From NCBI GenBank assembly GCA_002352135.1, contig DEHW01000189.1, positions 11,603 through 23,245 of the forward strand: DNA of 11,643 nucleotides, in the 5' to 3' direction. Below the pieces are notes generated by a model. The model saw only the letters and a program-made list of their open reading frames with translations. It did not search any database and had not been told where the DNA came from. Of this stretch, positions 1 to 6,720 are shown piece after piece; within the stretch, counting starts at the first letter, position 1, and every line of letters starts with the position of its first letter. Source of the DNA: Lysobacterales bacterium UBA2790 (GTDB lineage Bacteria; Pseudomonadota; Gammaproteobacteria; Xanthomonadales; Xanthomonadaceae). Both the position numbers and the translations under genes were made by a program.

Positions 1-1
1 C

Positions 2-394
2 GGGCGACCCTTGTGGCTGGTCGCGACAGCTGCACGCGCCTGGACTCGAATGCGTCGGGCTGCCGAGCGCGCTGGCATCGCCATGGATGCCATTTCGGGC
101 TTTCGGAGCTACGCGCATCAATCGATGATTTTCCGGCGGAAATTGCAGCGCGGGCAAAGCTTGAGCGAGATCCTGCGAGTCAATACCGCACCGGGCTTTT
201 CCGAACACCACAGCGGGCGGGCCATCGACATTGGCTGTCCCGGCGAGCCACCTGCCGAAACCTCTTTCGAGCACACGCCTGCATTCGGATGGCTGTGCGC
301 CAACGCGGCGCGATTTGGTTTCTGGCTGAGCTATCCGCCGGACAATCCTTACGGCATCGACTATGAGCCCTGGCACTGGTGCTGGCGGGCATAG
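2..394 (+). CDS. VanY-type D-alanyl-D-alanine carboxypeptidase (peptidase M15B), 5'-truncated by window edge
   Basis: This is the C-terminal part of a zinc D,D-carboxypeptidase of the VanY/M15B family, which removes the terminal D-Ala from peptidoglycan stem peptides in the periplasm. The frame is open to the first bases of the window, so the true start and any signal peptide lie outside it. The TTG at 11 is unlikely to be the real start. The family signature S-x-H-x-x-G-x-A-x-D is seen as SEHHSGRAID; its zinc-ligand His is encoded at 206-208 and its Asp at 227-229. The second motif, EPWHW, supplies the catalytic Glu (365-367) and the third zinc ligand His (374-376). The upstream GFRSYAHQ segment is also typical of the family. 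All catalytic residues are present, so the enzyme is probably active. It could be a D,D-dipeptidase or an L,D-specific relative, since substrate cannot be read from this fragment. The next gene begins 90 bp downstream on the same strand. Confidence 0.87.
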   Translation, partial: GRPLWLVATAARAWTRMRRAAERAGIAMDAISGFRSYAHQSMIFRRKLQRGQSLSEILRVNTAPGFSEHHSGRAIDIGCPGEPPAETSFEHTPAFGWLCANAARFGFWLSYPPDNPYGIDYEPWHWCWRA

Positions 395-484
395 CGCAGA
401 GATGCCTGCACTGAGGGATTTCCCCGATAGAGCCAAAATGAGGCGCGGGCGATACTGCACCCCGAATCCCGGAGTGACTTGACC

Positions 485-1927
485 ATGCGCACACCTTTCC
501 TCGTTCTTGCCACGCTGTGTTCAGCACCAGTCTTCGCCCAGGACATCCCGCTCACCATCAATGGTCGCGAATACCTGTTGCCACCCACGACCGCCATACG
601 TCTGCGAGGTGTGGACACCACTGCCGCTGCGCTGGCAGATGCTCCAAACGGACTGCAAGTCCAATGGTCTGCAGCGTCAGTTCGCGGCGCGCAACCCGAA
701 TTGATCTTTGCGTACACCCTTGAAGGCCCCATCACCAGCATTGAGCCGCTGGCAGTACTCGGACAACCGGTGACACGTGATGGCAACACCGTTCACGAGG
801 GACTGACTGCAGCCACAACGCTATCTTTGGGTCAGGCGATCAGTGTCGCTGGTCTGGTGGATGCAAACGGCAGCCTGCTTGCCACGCTGGTCGAATTACC
901 CGAAGGACCGCTTGGCGCATTCGCCCTCACCGGCTACGTGCATGCAGTCGCGGAAAACGGGGACATTCAAGTTGGTCAGCAGTGGGTGTCCCCCGGCGCG
1001 ATGGCACCGCTGGATTGCCCAAACGGCCTATCGTTGGGCAGCTATGTCTCACTTACTGCAGATCCCGTCGATCCATTTCCACCCAACAGCATCCTCGGCA
1101 ACCTCACAACGCTGCGTTGCACACAACCCGTTGCAATCGGCACCGCAGGCGCTTCAGGATGGGTTCAAGGATTGGTGTCGGTGGTTGAACCAAGCGGCAA
1201 CTTCCTTCTCGGCGACCTGACCGTTCAAGTCGGCCCGACAACCACCTATCGCTTCGGCACCAGCGAAGACATCGATGAAGGCAGTGCGCTCAGTGTCGAT
1301 GGAACATTCATCGATTCGCAGACATTCGCTGCCAGCGCCATCGAGTTCGCGCACCAGATCGTCAGGTTCGAAGCCCCTTTGTCGCCTGAACAGGTGGTAC
1401 TGGAAGAATCAACCGCGCCCTTCGGCTTGCTTGTCGGAAGCACTGCGCAACTGCGAGACGACGACGGCATCGTGAGCGGTGGACTGACCGAAGCAACACA
1501 GGTTCAAGTTCGCGGATACCTCGACCAGACGGGCGGACTATGGATGACGCGAGTCCGCGAGCGCGGCAATCCGGACTTTGCGGACACAAGCCTACGCGCA
1601 CCCGTCTCATCCATTGACGGGACGACGCTGATGATGTTGGGCATTGCCGTGGACACGTCGCAGGCCGTGTTCCTGGATATGTTTGAAAATCCAATCACGC
1701 CCGAGCAGTTCTTTTCCGCACTGCAAATGGGGGACAGCGTTGAGGTTGCTGCAGCCACTTGGATTCCGGCGGAAACACGGTTGATCGCGGGCGAGGTCGG
1801 CATTGCGCGCGTCATACCCCCCGGAAACTCCTCGGTACGGGGCACATCGAGCGCGGTGGTGAGTGGAACAGCGAGTGGCTACCAGCGCGCAGCCGCCCTC
1901 TTCAGTAGTGGGTTCGAATCCAACTGA
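485..1927 (+). CDS. Secreted DUF5666-like repeat protein with C-terminal FxxGFE tail; contains no lysine
   Basis: This 480-residue exported protein has unknown function. I start it at the ATG at 485, ten bases after GGAG (471-474), rather than at the in-frame TTG at 479, which is only four bases from that GGAG. Residues 1-18 are a clean Sec signal peptide with cleavage likely after VFA. The mature part is built from several beta-rich units following the pattern G-x-V, hydrophobic strands, 'V-x-V-G-x-x-T', 'G-x-x-V-x-V-x-G'. These resemble DUF5666-type OB-like domains, at roughly residues 130-210, 220-290 and 310-440. The sequence then becomes rich in Ser, Thr and Gly and ends in LFSSGFESN. 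I recall such F-x-x-G-F-E ends in secreted Lysobacterales proteins, where they may act as a sorting or anchoring tail; that is inference. There is no lysine in the whole chain. The two cysteines of the mature part (in LDCPN and LRCTQ) could form a disulfide. The domain assignment is moderate; coding and export are near certain. Confidence 0.85.
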   Translation: MRTPFLVLATLCSAPVFAQDIPLTINGREYLLPPTTAIRLRGVDTTAAALADAPNGLQVQWSAASVRGAQPELIFAYTLEGPITSIEPLAVLGQPVTRDGNTVHEGLTAATTLSLGQAISVAGLVDANGSLLATLVELPEGPLGAFALTGYVHAVAENGDIQVGQQWVSPGAMAPLDCPNGLSLGSYVSLTADPVDPFPPNSILGNLTTLRCTQPVAIGTAGASGWVQGLVSVVEPSGNFLLGDLTVQVGPTTTYRFGTSEDIDEGSALSVDGTFIDSQTFAASAIEFAHQIVRFEAPLSPEQVVLEESTAPFGLLVGSTAQLRDDDGIVSGGLTEATQVQVRGYLDQTGGLWMTRVRERGNPDFADTSLRAPVSSIDGTTLMMLGIAVDTSQAVFLDMFENPITPEQFFSALQMGDSVEVAAATWIPAETRLIAGEVGIARVIPPGNSSVRGTSSAVVSGTASGYQRAAALFSSGFESN

Positions 1928-1963
1928 TTGTGCGCGTCGCAGATCGCAAGCAGGACTGAATTC

Positions 1964-1999
1964 ACGATGCCAGATGGCAGCACGCCATCATGGCATCGT
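1964..1999. terminator. Long bulged stem-loop between convergent genes
   Basis: The outer arms ACGATGCCA (1964-1972) and TGGCATCGT (1991-1999) pair over 9 bp. After a one-base bulge at 1990, GATGGC (1973-1978) pairs with GCCATC (1984-1989) over 6 bp around a five-base loop. It lies 36 bp after the stop of the plus-strand DUF5666-like gene and contains the TGA stop of the minus-strand DUF2062 gene (1988-1990). Neither side has a proper T-tract, so it may block readthrough from both directions or act as an RNA 3'-end stabiliser rather than a classic intrinsic terminator. Confidence 0.5.
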
Positions 2000-2506
2000 T
2001 CTGACTCGACGCTGCTTCCAGCGGCGACTGACCTGCCAACGCCATATCCAGTGCGTCGCAAAATACGCCAGTAGCGCGCCGACAACTGCAAAAAGCGTCA
2101 AACCCAAAATCAAGGACCTGCCGAGATGGGCTGTCTCGATTCCGTCACCAAATTGGGCGCCAGCAGGTGTCTGCAACGCTGCCGCGAGTGAGCTCGGAAT
2201 CAATGCATCACCAACGCGGTACGCCGCGTAGTAGATCGGCGCATAGGTCACAGGGTTACTGACCAAAGTTGATACCAGAGCGACGGGCAGATTGCTACGC
2301 AGCAATATCGCTGTTGCCCCCGCCGCCGGTGCCTGCGCCAAAGGGACGATGAACGCGAAGAAGACCCCGATGGCCATACCACGCGCCACCGCGCGGCGGT
2401 TGAATCCCCACAGCTTCGGATGACTGAGGCGCGGCCCCATCCAGCGCAGCCAGCGATTACGCTGAACCGCTTCCGCACTGGGCAACCATCGCTTCAATCG
2501 ACGCAC
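1988..2506 (-). CDS. DUF2062 domain integral membrane protein
   Basis: This 172-residue protein belongs to the DUF2062 family: small inner-membrane proteins of unknown role, some of them fused to glycosyltransferases in other bacteria. The open frame extends well upstream, but that part overlaps the glycosylase gene and reads unlike protein. I chose the GTG at 2506, preceded on the minus strand by GGGAG with five bases of spacing, giving a start MRRLKRWLPS. Family features are the basic N-terminus, the HPKLWGFNRRAVARG segment (about 29-43), a hydrophobic pair at about 44-66 and 73-98 containing the conserved SNPVTYAPIYY, and a last membrane helix at about 130-152 followed by a basic tail. The AlkA-type gene lies 58 bp upstream on the same strand with no terminator visible between, so the two are probably co-transcribed. 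The stop codon sits inside a hairpin. Confidence is high for the family; the function is unknown. Confidence 0.85.
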   Translation of the reverse strand: MRRLKRWLPSAEAVQRNRWLRWMGPRLSHPKLWGFNRRAVARGMAIGVFFAFIVPLAQAPAAGATAILLRSNLPVALVSTLVSNPVTYAPIYYAAYRVGDALIPSSLAAALQTPAGAQFGDGIETAHLGRSLILGLTLFAVVGALLAYFATHWIWRWQVSRRWKQRRVRTMP

Positions 2507-2564
2507 TTCGACTCCCGTCCACAAAGACTTCCGCAATGTCGCACCAGGATCGCCCCCGCAATCG

Positions 2565-3200
2565 TCAAGGCGATCCGCTGTCCGCGACGCGCCACAGATA
2601 GAGTGCCGCCAGAGTTCTGAACGGCGCCCATGTTTCACCACGCTGCGCCAGTTCAAGACGACTGGGCAGTTCGCCAAGGTCGTCCACGATCTGTAGTCCC
2701 TTGCGCACGCCGAGATCATCCAACGGCAGAACATCGGGGCGCCCAAGGCGGAATACAAGCAACATCTCTGCCGTCCAGCGACCGATACCTCGGACGCGCG
2801 TCAAGCGTTCGATAATCACATCGTCCGACATGCGTGCCATCTCTCTCGTGCTCGGCAGCTCACCGCGAATTGCGTGCGCAGCGAGATCAGCCAATGCCAA
2901 GGCTTTGGCGCGGGATACGCCACAGGCACGCAAGTCAGCCTCGGACATCGAGGACAACGCCTCCGCATCGAGAGTCCGCAGGCCGCAAGCGGCCTCAACG
3001 CGTCCAATGATGGTCGCCGCCGCCTTTCCAGAGAGTTGCTGGTACAGAATGGATCGCGCCAAGGCATCCACGGGGTCGAACGGTCGCCGCCAACGAATGG
3101 AATCCGTTTCCAACGCCACACGCGCCATCCAGTCCGCCAAGCGACCATCAGCGCGACGCAAGCAGTCGTGCGCAACGACCAAATCGAATCCACGGGCCAT
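2565..3200 (-). CDS. alkA: DNA-3-methyladenine glycosylase II, AlkA-type HhH-GPD family
   Basis: This base-excision repair enzyme cleaves the glycosidic bond of alkylated purines such as 3-methyladenine. The 211-residue protein carries the HhH-GPD fold. ILYQQLSGKAA (51-61) matches the conserved 'QQ-x-S' segment. The helix-hairpin-helix is VRGIGRWTAEML (136-147), and the catalytic Asp is the second D of LPLDDLG (Asp162). The family's closing motif, W-x-P-[FW]-R-[ST] followed by an aliphatic-W stretch, is seen as WAPFRT...YLWR. The chain lacks the N-terminal AlkA_N/Ada extension of the E. coli enzyme, so it is the short form found in many bacteria and in yeast Mag1. Possible starts are TTG 3218, ATG 3209 and ATG 3200. 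I prefer 3200, because a plausible promoter (-10 at 3218-3223) would put the transcript start after the TTG. A DUF2062 gene follows 58 bp downstream. Confidence 0.88.
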   Translation of the reverse strand: MARGFDLVVAHDCLRRADGRLADWMARVALETDSIRWRRPFDPVDALARSILYQQLSGKAAATIIGRVEAACGLRTLDAEALSSMSEADLRACGVSRAKALALADLAAHAIRGELPSTREMARMSDDVIIERLTRVRGIGRWTAEMLLVFRLGRPDVLPLDDLGVRKGLQIVDDLGELPSRLELAQRGETWAPFRTLAALYLWRVADSGSP

Positions 3201-3217
3201 GGCCTTCATTCCAGCCA

Positions 3218-3245
3218 ATCAAAGTCCGTTCAGTGTGAAGTCCAA
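3218..3245 (-). promoter_or_regulatory. Possible sigma-70 promoter of the alkA-type gene
   Basis: On the minus strand TTGGAC (3240-3245) and TTTGAT (3218-3223) are separated by 16 bp. This would start transcription near 3211, just upstream of ATG 3209 and ATG 3200. The match to consensus is partial, so the call is tentative. Confidence 0.3.
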
Positions 3246-3249
3246 CGCC

Positions 3250-3287
3250 AGAAAAGCAAAACGCCCGGACAAAGCCGGGCGCTTTGC
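3250..3287 (-). terminator. Intrinsic terminator of the glycine-zipper gene
   Basis: On the minus strand GCAAAGCGCCCGG (3287-3275) pairs with CCGGGCGTTTTGC (3268-3256) across a six-base loop. This is a 13-bp GC-rich stem with a single G-U pair, followed by TTTT (3254-3251). It begins 17 bp after the stop codon of the minus-strand glycine-zipper gene and separates it from the alkA-type gene. Confidence 0.85.
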
Positions 3288-3304
3288 AAGCAGACATTCA
3301 ACAC

Positions 3305-3859
3305 TCAACGGGAGGGACGAACGTCCACCTGAATCTCGATCTGGTCGCCAGGGTGGTAGTCCGTTTGCGTCCAGTAGGTCCGACCGTTGTACTCGTATGC
3401 CACGTCGTAACCCACCACACGCTCGTCGCGATGATGCTCGGTCAGCGTGCGACAGCGCGACTCGTATCGTGTGTACTCGTGCCGGTAACGCGAATCGTAA
3501 CGCTGCGAGTCACGAACGGCAGCATAGCCCAATGCCGCACCTGCCACCGTCGCGGCATCTCGGCCTCGACCGTGGCCGAATTGATTGCCGATGACGCCAC
3601 CAATGATGCCTGCGAGCACCGCAGGTGCACGATCTCCGCGATCATGTCCGCGTGATGTGTAGGTCACGGGTTCGTCCCAACACTCCTGTCGCGCAACGGG
3701 TTCATGAACCGTCTGGATGATTGGCCGAACTTCGATTACTCGCGCAAAGTCAACGTCCGGTGCTGAGTAGTCATAGCGCCCTGCGAACGCTGAGCTGGCT
3801 CCCGCCAACAGGCTCAGGGCAACAAAAAGGGACTGCGAGCGCGTGTTTGCCATCTTCAT
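3305..3859 (-). CDS. Exported glycine-zipper 2TM (Rick_17kDa_Anti-like) envelope protein
   Basis: This 184-residue envelope protein belongs to the glycine-zipper 2TM family, related to SlyB and the rickettsial 17-kDa antigen, and common in xanthomonads. I start it at the ATG at 3859, which has a strong GGAGG five bases upstream; the more upstream GTG/ATG codons (3874, 3871) overlap that ribosome binding site. Residues 1-26 form a signal peptide ending in SSAFA, and there is no lipobox cysteine, so this is not a lipoprotein. Residues 79-115 are the glycine zipper (AGIIGGVIGNQFGHGRGRD, then AGAALGYAA), predicted to insert in or pack against a membrane. The C-terminal part has the family's RVVGYDVAYEYNGRTY and DYHPGDQIEIQVDV strands. 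Cys60 and Cys136 could form a disulfide. The gene is monocistronic, with its own terminator downstream. A hairpin covers its ribosome binding site, suggesting control of translation. Confidence 0.88.
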   Translation of the reverse strand: MKMANTRSQSLFVALSLLAGASSAFAGRYDYSAPDVDFARVIEVRPIIQTVHEPVARQECWDEPVTYTSRGHDRGDRAPAVLAGIIGGVIGNQFGHGRGRDAATVAGAALGYAAVRDSQRYDSRYRHEYTRYESRCRTLTEHHRDERVVGYDVAYEYNGRTYWTQTDYHPGDQIEIQVDVRPSR

Positions 3860-3865
3860 GAAATC

Positions 3866-3900
3866 CTCCATCACACGGGATCATTGACCGTGTGATGGAG
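3866..3900 (-). promoter_or_regulatory. Perfect 13-bp hairpin sequestering the ribosome binding site
   Basis: CTCCATCACACGG (3866-3878) and CCGTGTGATGGAG (3888-3900) are perfect inverted repeats around a nine-base loop. In the minus-strand transcript the 3' arm ends in GGAG, which is the Shine-Dalgarno core of the gene starting at 3859; the anti-SD-like CTCC is the first four bases of the 5' arm. When folded, the stem would hide the ribosome binding site. It could instead be read as a DNA operator. It has no T-tract, so it is not a terminator. Confidence 0.6.
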
Positions 3901-4053
3901 ACGCTAGGGGTGCGGGACTTAATGCGCAGTGAATCCGCACCGATCCATTCAGACAGCAGAAAACATTCGGAATCAGGGCTTTACGATGGTCAACCGCGAC
4001 GTCTCCGTCGCCGTTCGTGCTCCGTATGTGCCGCAGCCGAGATGCCGATCTGA

Positions 4054-5217
4054 TCAGAACGCGTTGATGCCAGTCACCTCGCGTCCGATCACCAACTGGT
4101 GCACCGTTTCCGTGCCTTCGTACGTAATGACCGACTCCAGATTCAGGGCGTGACGGATCGGGCAATATTCCGTGGTGATGCCTGCGCCACCAAGGATGTC
4201 GCGTGCTTCGCGAGCGATATCCAAGGCGATGCGACAGTTGTTCCACTTGGCCATCGACACCTGCGCAGGTTGCATCTTTCCAGCATCCTTCAGACGACCC
4301 AGCTGCAACACAAGGAGTTGCGCCTGGGTAATCCGCCGGGCCATTTCCGCCAGCTTGATCTGTACGGCTTGGGTGGCCGCAATCGGGCGGTTGAACAGGA
4401 TGCGTTCCTTCGCATAGTTCAGCGCTTCCGTGTAACAGGCAATCGCGGCACCAATCGGCCCCCAGGTTATGCCATAGCGCGCCTGGGTCAGACAGCCCAA
4501 CGGACCCTTGAGTCCTTTGACATTGGGCAGACGCTGCGCATCCGGGATGCGGACGTTATCGAAGAACAGCGCACTGGTGACAGAAGCGCGCAAGCTCATC
4601 TTCTTGTGCACGACCTGAGCCGTGAAGCCCGGTGTGTTGGTCGGCACGATGAAGCCTTGGATACCCTCTTCGGTCTGCGCCCAGACAATCGCAATGTGTG
4701 CGAGGTTGCCATTGGTGATCCACATCTTCGCGCCGTTGATCACCCAGTCGCCACCATCCTTCTTGGCGTGGGTTTTCATGTTGGCGGGGTCTGATCCGCC
4801 GTGCGGTTCGGTCAAACCGAAACAACCGATGATTTCACCACGCGCCATGCCAGGCAGATATTGCTTGCGCTGATCTTCGCTCCCGTACGCATAGATCGGG
4901 TACATGCACAAGGAGCTCTGCACCGAGACGAAGCTGCGCAAACCCGAATCACCGCGCTCCAACTCCTGGCAGATCAGGCCATAGGAAACACCATTCAAAC
5001 CGGCGCAACCGTATTCCTCAGGCAACGAGGAACCAAGCAGTCCAAGACTGGCGATCTCAGGCACCAGCTCCGCTGGGAATCGCGCCTGCTCGAAGCAGTC
5101 GCCAATGATTGGGAGCACACGCTCATCGACAAAACGTGCAACCGTGTCCTGCACTGCACGCTCTTCGTCCGAGAGCATTGAACGTACGTCAAACAGATCA
5201 GCAGGAGGCAAAGACAT
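4054..5217 (-). CDS. gcdH: Glutaryl-CoA dehydrogenase (acyl-CoA dehydrogenase family)
   Basis: GcdH is a cytosolic FAD enzyme that oxidises and decarboxylates glutaryl-CoA to crotonyl-CoA in the breakdown of lysine, tryptophan and glutarate, passing electrons to ETF. The 387-residue chain has the full family length. Diagnostic segments shared with the human enzyme are SVQSSL with Arg94 and Ser95 just before it (the substrate carboxylate site), IYAYGSEDQRKQYLP, GCFGLTEPHGGSDP (FAD/substrate loop), KMWITNG, SLRASVT, and NCRIALDIAREARDILGG. The catalytic base is Glu367 in YEGTETVHQL, followed by the closing GREVTGINAF. Arg94 and this C-terminal signature separate it from generic short-chain acyl-CoA dehydrogenases. 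The ATG at 5217 fits the family N-terminus, although I see no clear Shine-Dalgarno just upstream. The gene is transcribed divergently from the exported amidohydrolase, with 137 bp between starts. The LysR regulator often found beside gcdH is not in the window. Confidence 0.95.
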   Translation of the reverse strand: MSLPPADLFDVRSMLSDEERAVQDTVARFVDERVLPIIGDCFEQARFPAELVPEIASLGLLGSSLPEEYGCAGLNGVSYGLICQELERGDSGLRSFVSVQSSLCMYPIYAYGSEDQRKQYLPGMARGEIIGCFGLTEPHGGSDPANMKTHAKKDGGDWVINGAKMWITNGNLAHIAIVWAQTEEGIQGFIVPTNTPGFTAQVVHKKMSLRASVTSALFFDNVRIPDAQRLPNVKGLKGPLGCLTQARYGITWGPIGAAIACYTEALNYAKERILFNRPIAATQAVQIKLAEMARRITQAQLLVLQLGRLKDAGKMQPAQVSMAKWNNCRIALDIAREARDILGGAGITTEYCPIRHALNLESVITYEGTETVHQLVIGREVTGINAF

Positions 5218-5354
5218 GGTGGGAGGACCAGAAAGAAGGGCCCCCTAGTTTACTGGTCCGGACTTGCGATCGCATCCATTGACAGTGACAAACGCGCGGG
5301 GCCACGTCCCGCCAACGGTGGTCTACCATGTGGCGACCAAGCCGGAGCCCACCC

Positions 5355-6665
5355 ATGCAAAGCCAATCGAAAGCTCTCCCACTCATTTCTTGGTTGGCGC
5401 TATGCCTGACCGCCAGTGCCAGCGCCAGTGCCAGCACGCAGCAGATCCACTGCGGCGCGATATTTGATGCCGAGCGTGCAGTCTTGCTGGGGCCGCACAT
5501 TCTGTCCGTCACGGATGGAAAGTTCGATCGCGTTGAAGAGGTCCGACATCCGACAAGCGCGGTTCCTGTCGGAGACATTGACCTGAGGCAATCCACCTGC
5601 CTCCCCGGTCTGATCGACATGCATGTGCATCTGGGCATGCAGAGCAGTCCCGCAGCCTATTCCGAGGGGTTCCGATTGAACCCTGAAGACTACGCGTATC
5701 GTTCAGTCGGCTATGCGCGTAGAACCCTTGAGGCAGGATTCACGACTGTCCGGGATCTTGGCGGCGTACAGACGCTCGCGCTACGCAACGCGATCGACCA
5801 GGGACTGATCCAGGGCCCTCGAATCATTGCCGCAGGTAAGTCGATTGCAACAACGGGTGGGCATGCAGACCCGCGCAATGGCATCAGTCGCGAGCTCGCG
5901 GAGTCTCTCGGTTACCCTGGCCCGGAGGAGGGCGTAATTGCTGGCCCAATCGAGGCACGCAGGGCCGTCAGGCAGCGATACAAAGAAGGTAGCGATGTCA
6001 TCAAGATCACTGCAACCGGGGGGGTCTTGTCCTTCGCGAAGAGCGCCGACAACCCACAGTTCATGGAAGACGAAATTCGCGCCATCGTCGACACGGCCCA
6101 TGACTACGGCTTCAGGGTCGCAGCTCATGCACATGGCCTAGAGGGCATGCGGCGTGCCGTCAACGCGGGCGTCGACTCGATCGAACACGGCACCTACATG
6201 GATGCGGCCACATTTGAACTGATGAAGACCCGAGGCACCTGGTATGTTCCGACAGTCCTCGCTGGCGTGTTCGTCAGTGAAAAGTCACGCGAGATCGGCT
6301 ACTACCCGGAAATAGTGCGTCCAAAAGCGGCACGCATCGGCGCACTGATTCAAGGCACACTTGGACGCGCCTATGCGGCGGGCGTGCGAATCGCCTTTGG
6401 CACGGACGCAGGGGTGTTTCCGCACGGCGAGAATGCACGCGAATTTGAATTGATGGTTGAAGCGGGGGTTCCCAGTGCCGCGGCGCTGCAATCGGCAACC
6501 TGGAACGCCTCCTTGTTGCTGGATAGAAACGACGACTTGGGCAGTCTGTCAGTTGGCAAGCGCGCAGATCTGGTCGCTGTGGCGGGCAATCCAGTAGACG
6601 AGATCGCGTTGATGAAGGCTCCCGTGCTCGTCATGAAGGATGGCGTGATCGCGCTTCAGCACTGA
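5355..6665 (+). CDS. Exported metal-dependent amidohydrolase (prolidase / imidazolonepropionase-like subfamily)
   Basis: This 436-residue hydrolase of the amidohydrolase superfamily has a binuclear metal centre. Relatives with this layout include Xaa-Pro dipeptidases and Xaa-Arg/Lys carboxypeptidases, so a periplasmic peptidase role is likely but the substrate is not determined. I use the ATG at 5355, with GGAG (5343-5346) eight bases upstream, rather than the ATG at 5328. It opens with a signal peptide containing an Ala-Ser run (about 20-27); cleavage is ambiguous there. Metal ligands seen are His90 and His92 (DMHVHLG), the carboxylated Lys217 (VIKITATGG), His258/His260 (AAHAHG), His278 (IEHGT) and Asp351 (FGTDAG). 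The closing GSLSVGKRADLVAVAGNP segment is the usual return to the small beta-sandwich. All catalytic residues are intact. It diverges from gcdH and may share a control region with it. Confidence 0.88.
   Translation: MQSQSKALPLISWLALCLTASASASASTQQIHCGAIFDAERAVLLGPHILSVTDGKFDRVEEVRHPTSAVPVGDIDLRQSTCLPGLIDMHVHLGMQSSPAAYSEGFRLNPEDYAYRSVGYARRTLEAGFTTVRDLGGVQTLALRNAIDQGLIQGPRIIAAGKSIATTGGHADPRNGISRELAESLGYPGPEEGVIAGPIEARRAVRQRYKEGSDVIKITATGGVLSFAKSADNPQFMEDEIRAIVDTAHDYGFRVAAHAHGLEGMRRAVNAGVDSIEHGTYMDAATFELMKTRGTWYVPTVLAGVFVSEKSREIGYYPEIVRPKAARIGALIQGTLGRAYAAGVRIAFGTDAGVFPHGENAREFELMVEAGVPSAAALQSATWNASLLLDRNDDLGSLSVGKRADLVAVAGNPVDEIALMKAPVLVMKDGVIALQH
5412..5435 (+). repeat. Two perfect 12-bp tandem units encoding the Ala-Ser run of a signal peptide
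   Basis: The 12-mer GCCAGTGCCAGC occurs twice in direct succession, or four times as a 6-bp GCCAG[T/C] unit. It encodes the Ala-Ser repeat at the cleavage region of the amidohydrolase signal peptide. Gain or loss of a unit would keep the reading frame. Confidence 0.75.
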
Positions 6666-6720
6666 GTCGATCTTGCATTCTCGTGCTTGCGCCCCATCTG
6701 ACCTACGAGCCGACGTGGCG

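Noticed and set aside
2701..3594. Long plus-strand open frame (297 codons) opposite the alkA-type gene
   Set aside because: Its product is a Ser/Arg-rich, domain-less shadow of the glycosylase and glycine-zipper genes on the other strand and runs through the intrinsic terminator.
3871..3895. TCACA...TGTGA in the hairpin read as a CRP/Clp site
   Set aside because: The half-sites are in the reverse order and the wrong spacing for TGTGA-N6-TCACA.
3996..4011. GCGACG-TCTC-CGTCGC stem as gcdH terminator
   Set aside because: Six-bp stem with no T-tract on the minus strand; too weak to call.
4099..4794. Plus-strand open frame of 231 codons inside gcdH
   Set aside because: It lies wholly opposite a full-length, motif-complete gcdH, and the product resembles no family.
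5279..5284. Perfect TTGACA as -35 of the amidohydrolase gene
   Set aside because: The bases 16-18 bp downstream (around CCACGT) do not resemble a -10, so a promoter cannot be supported from this box alone.
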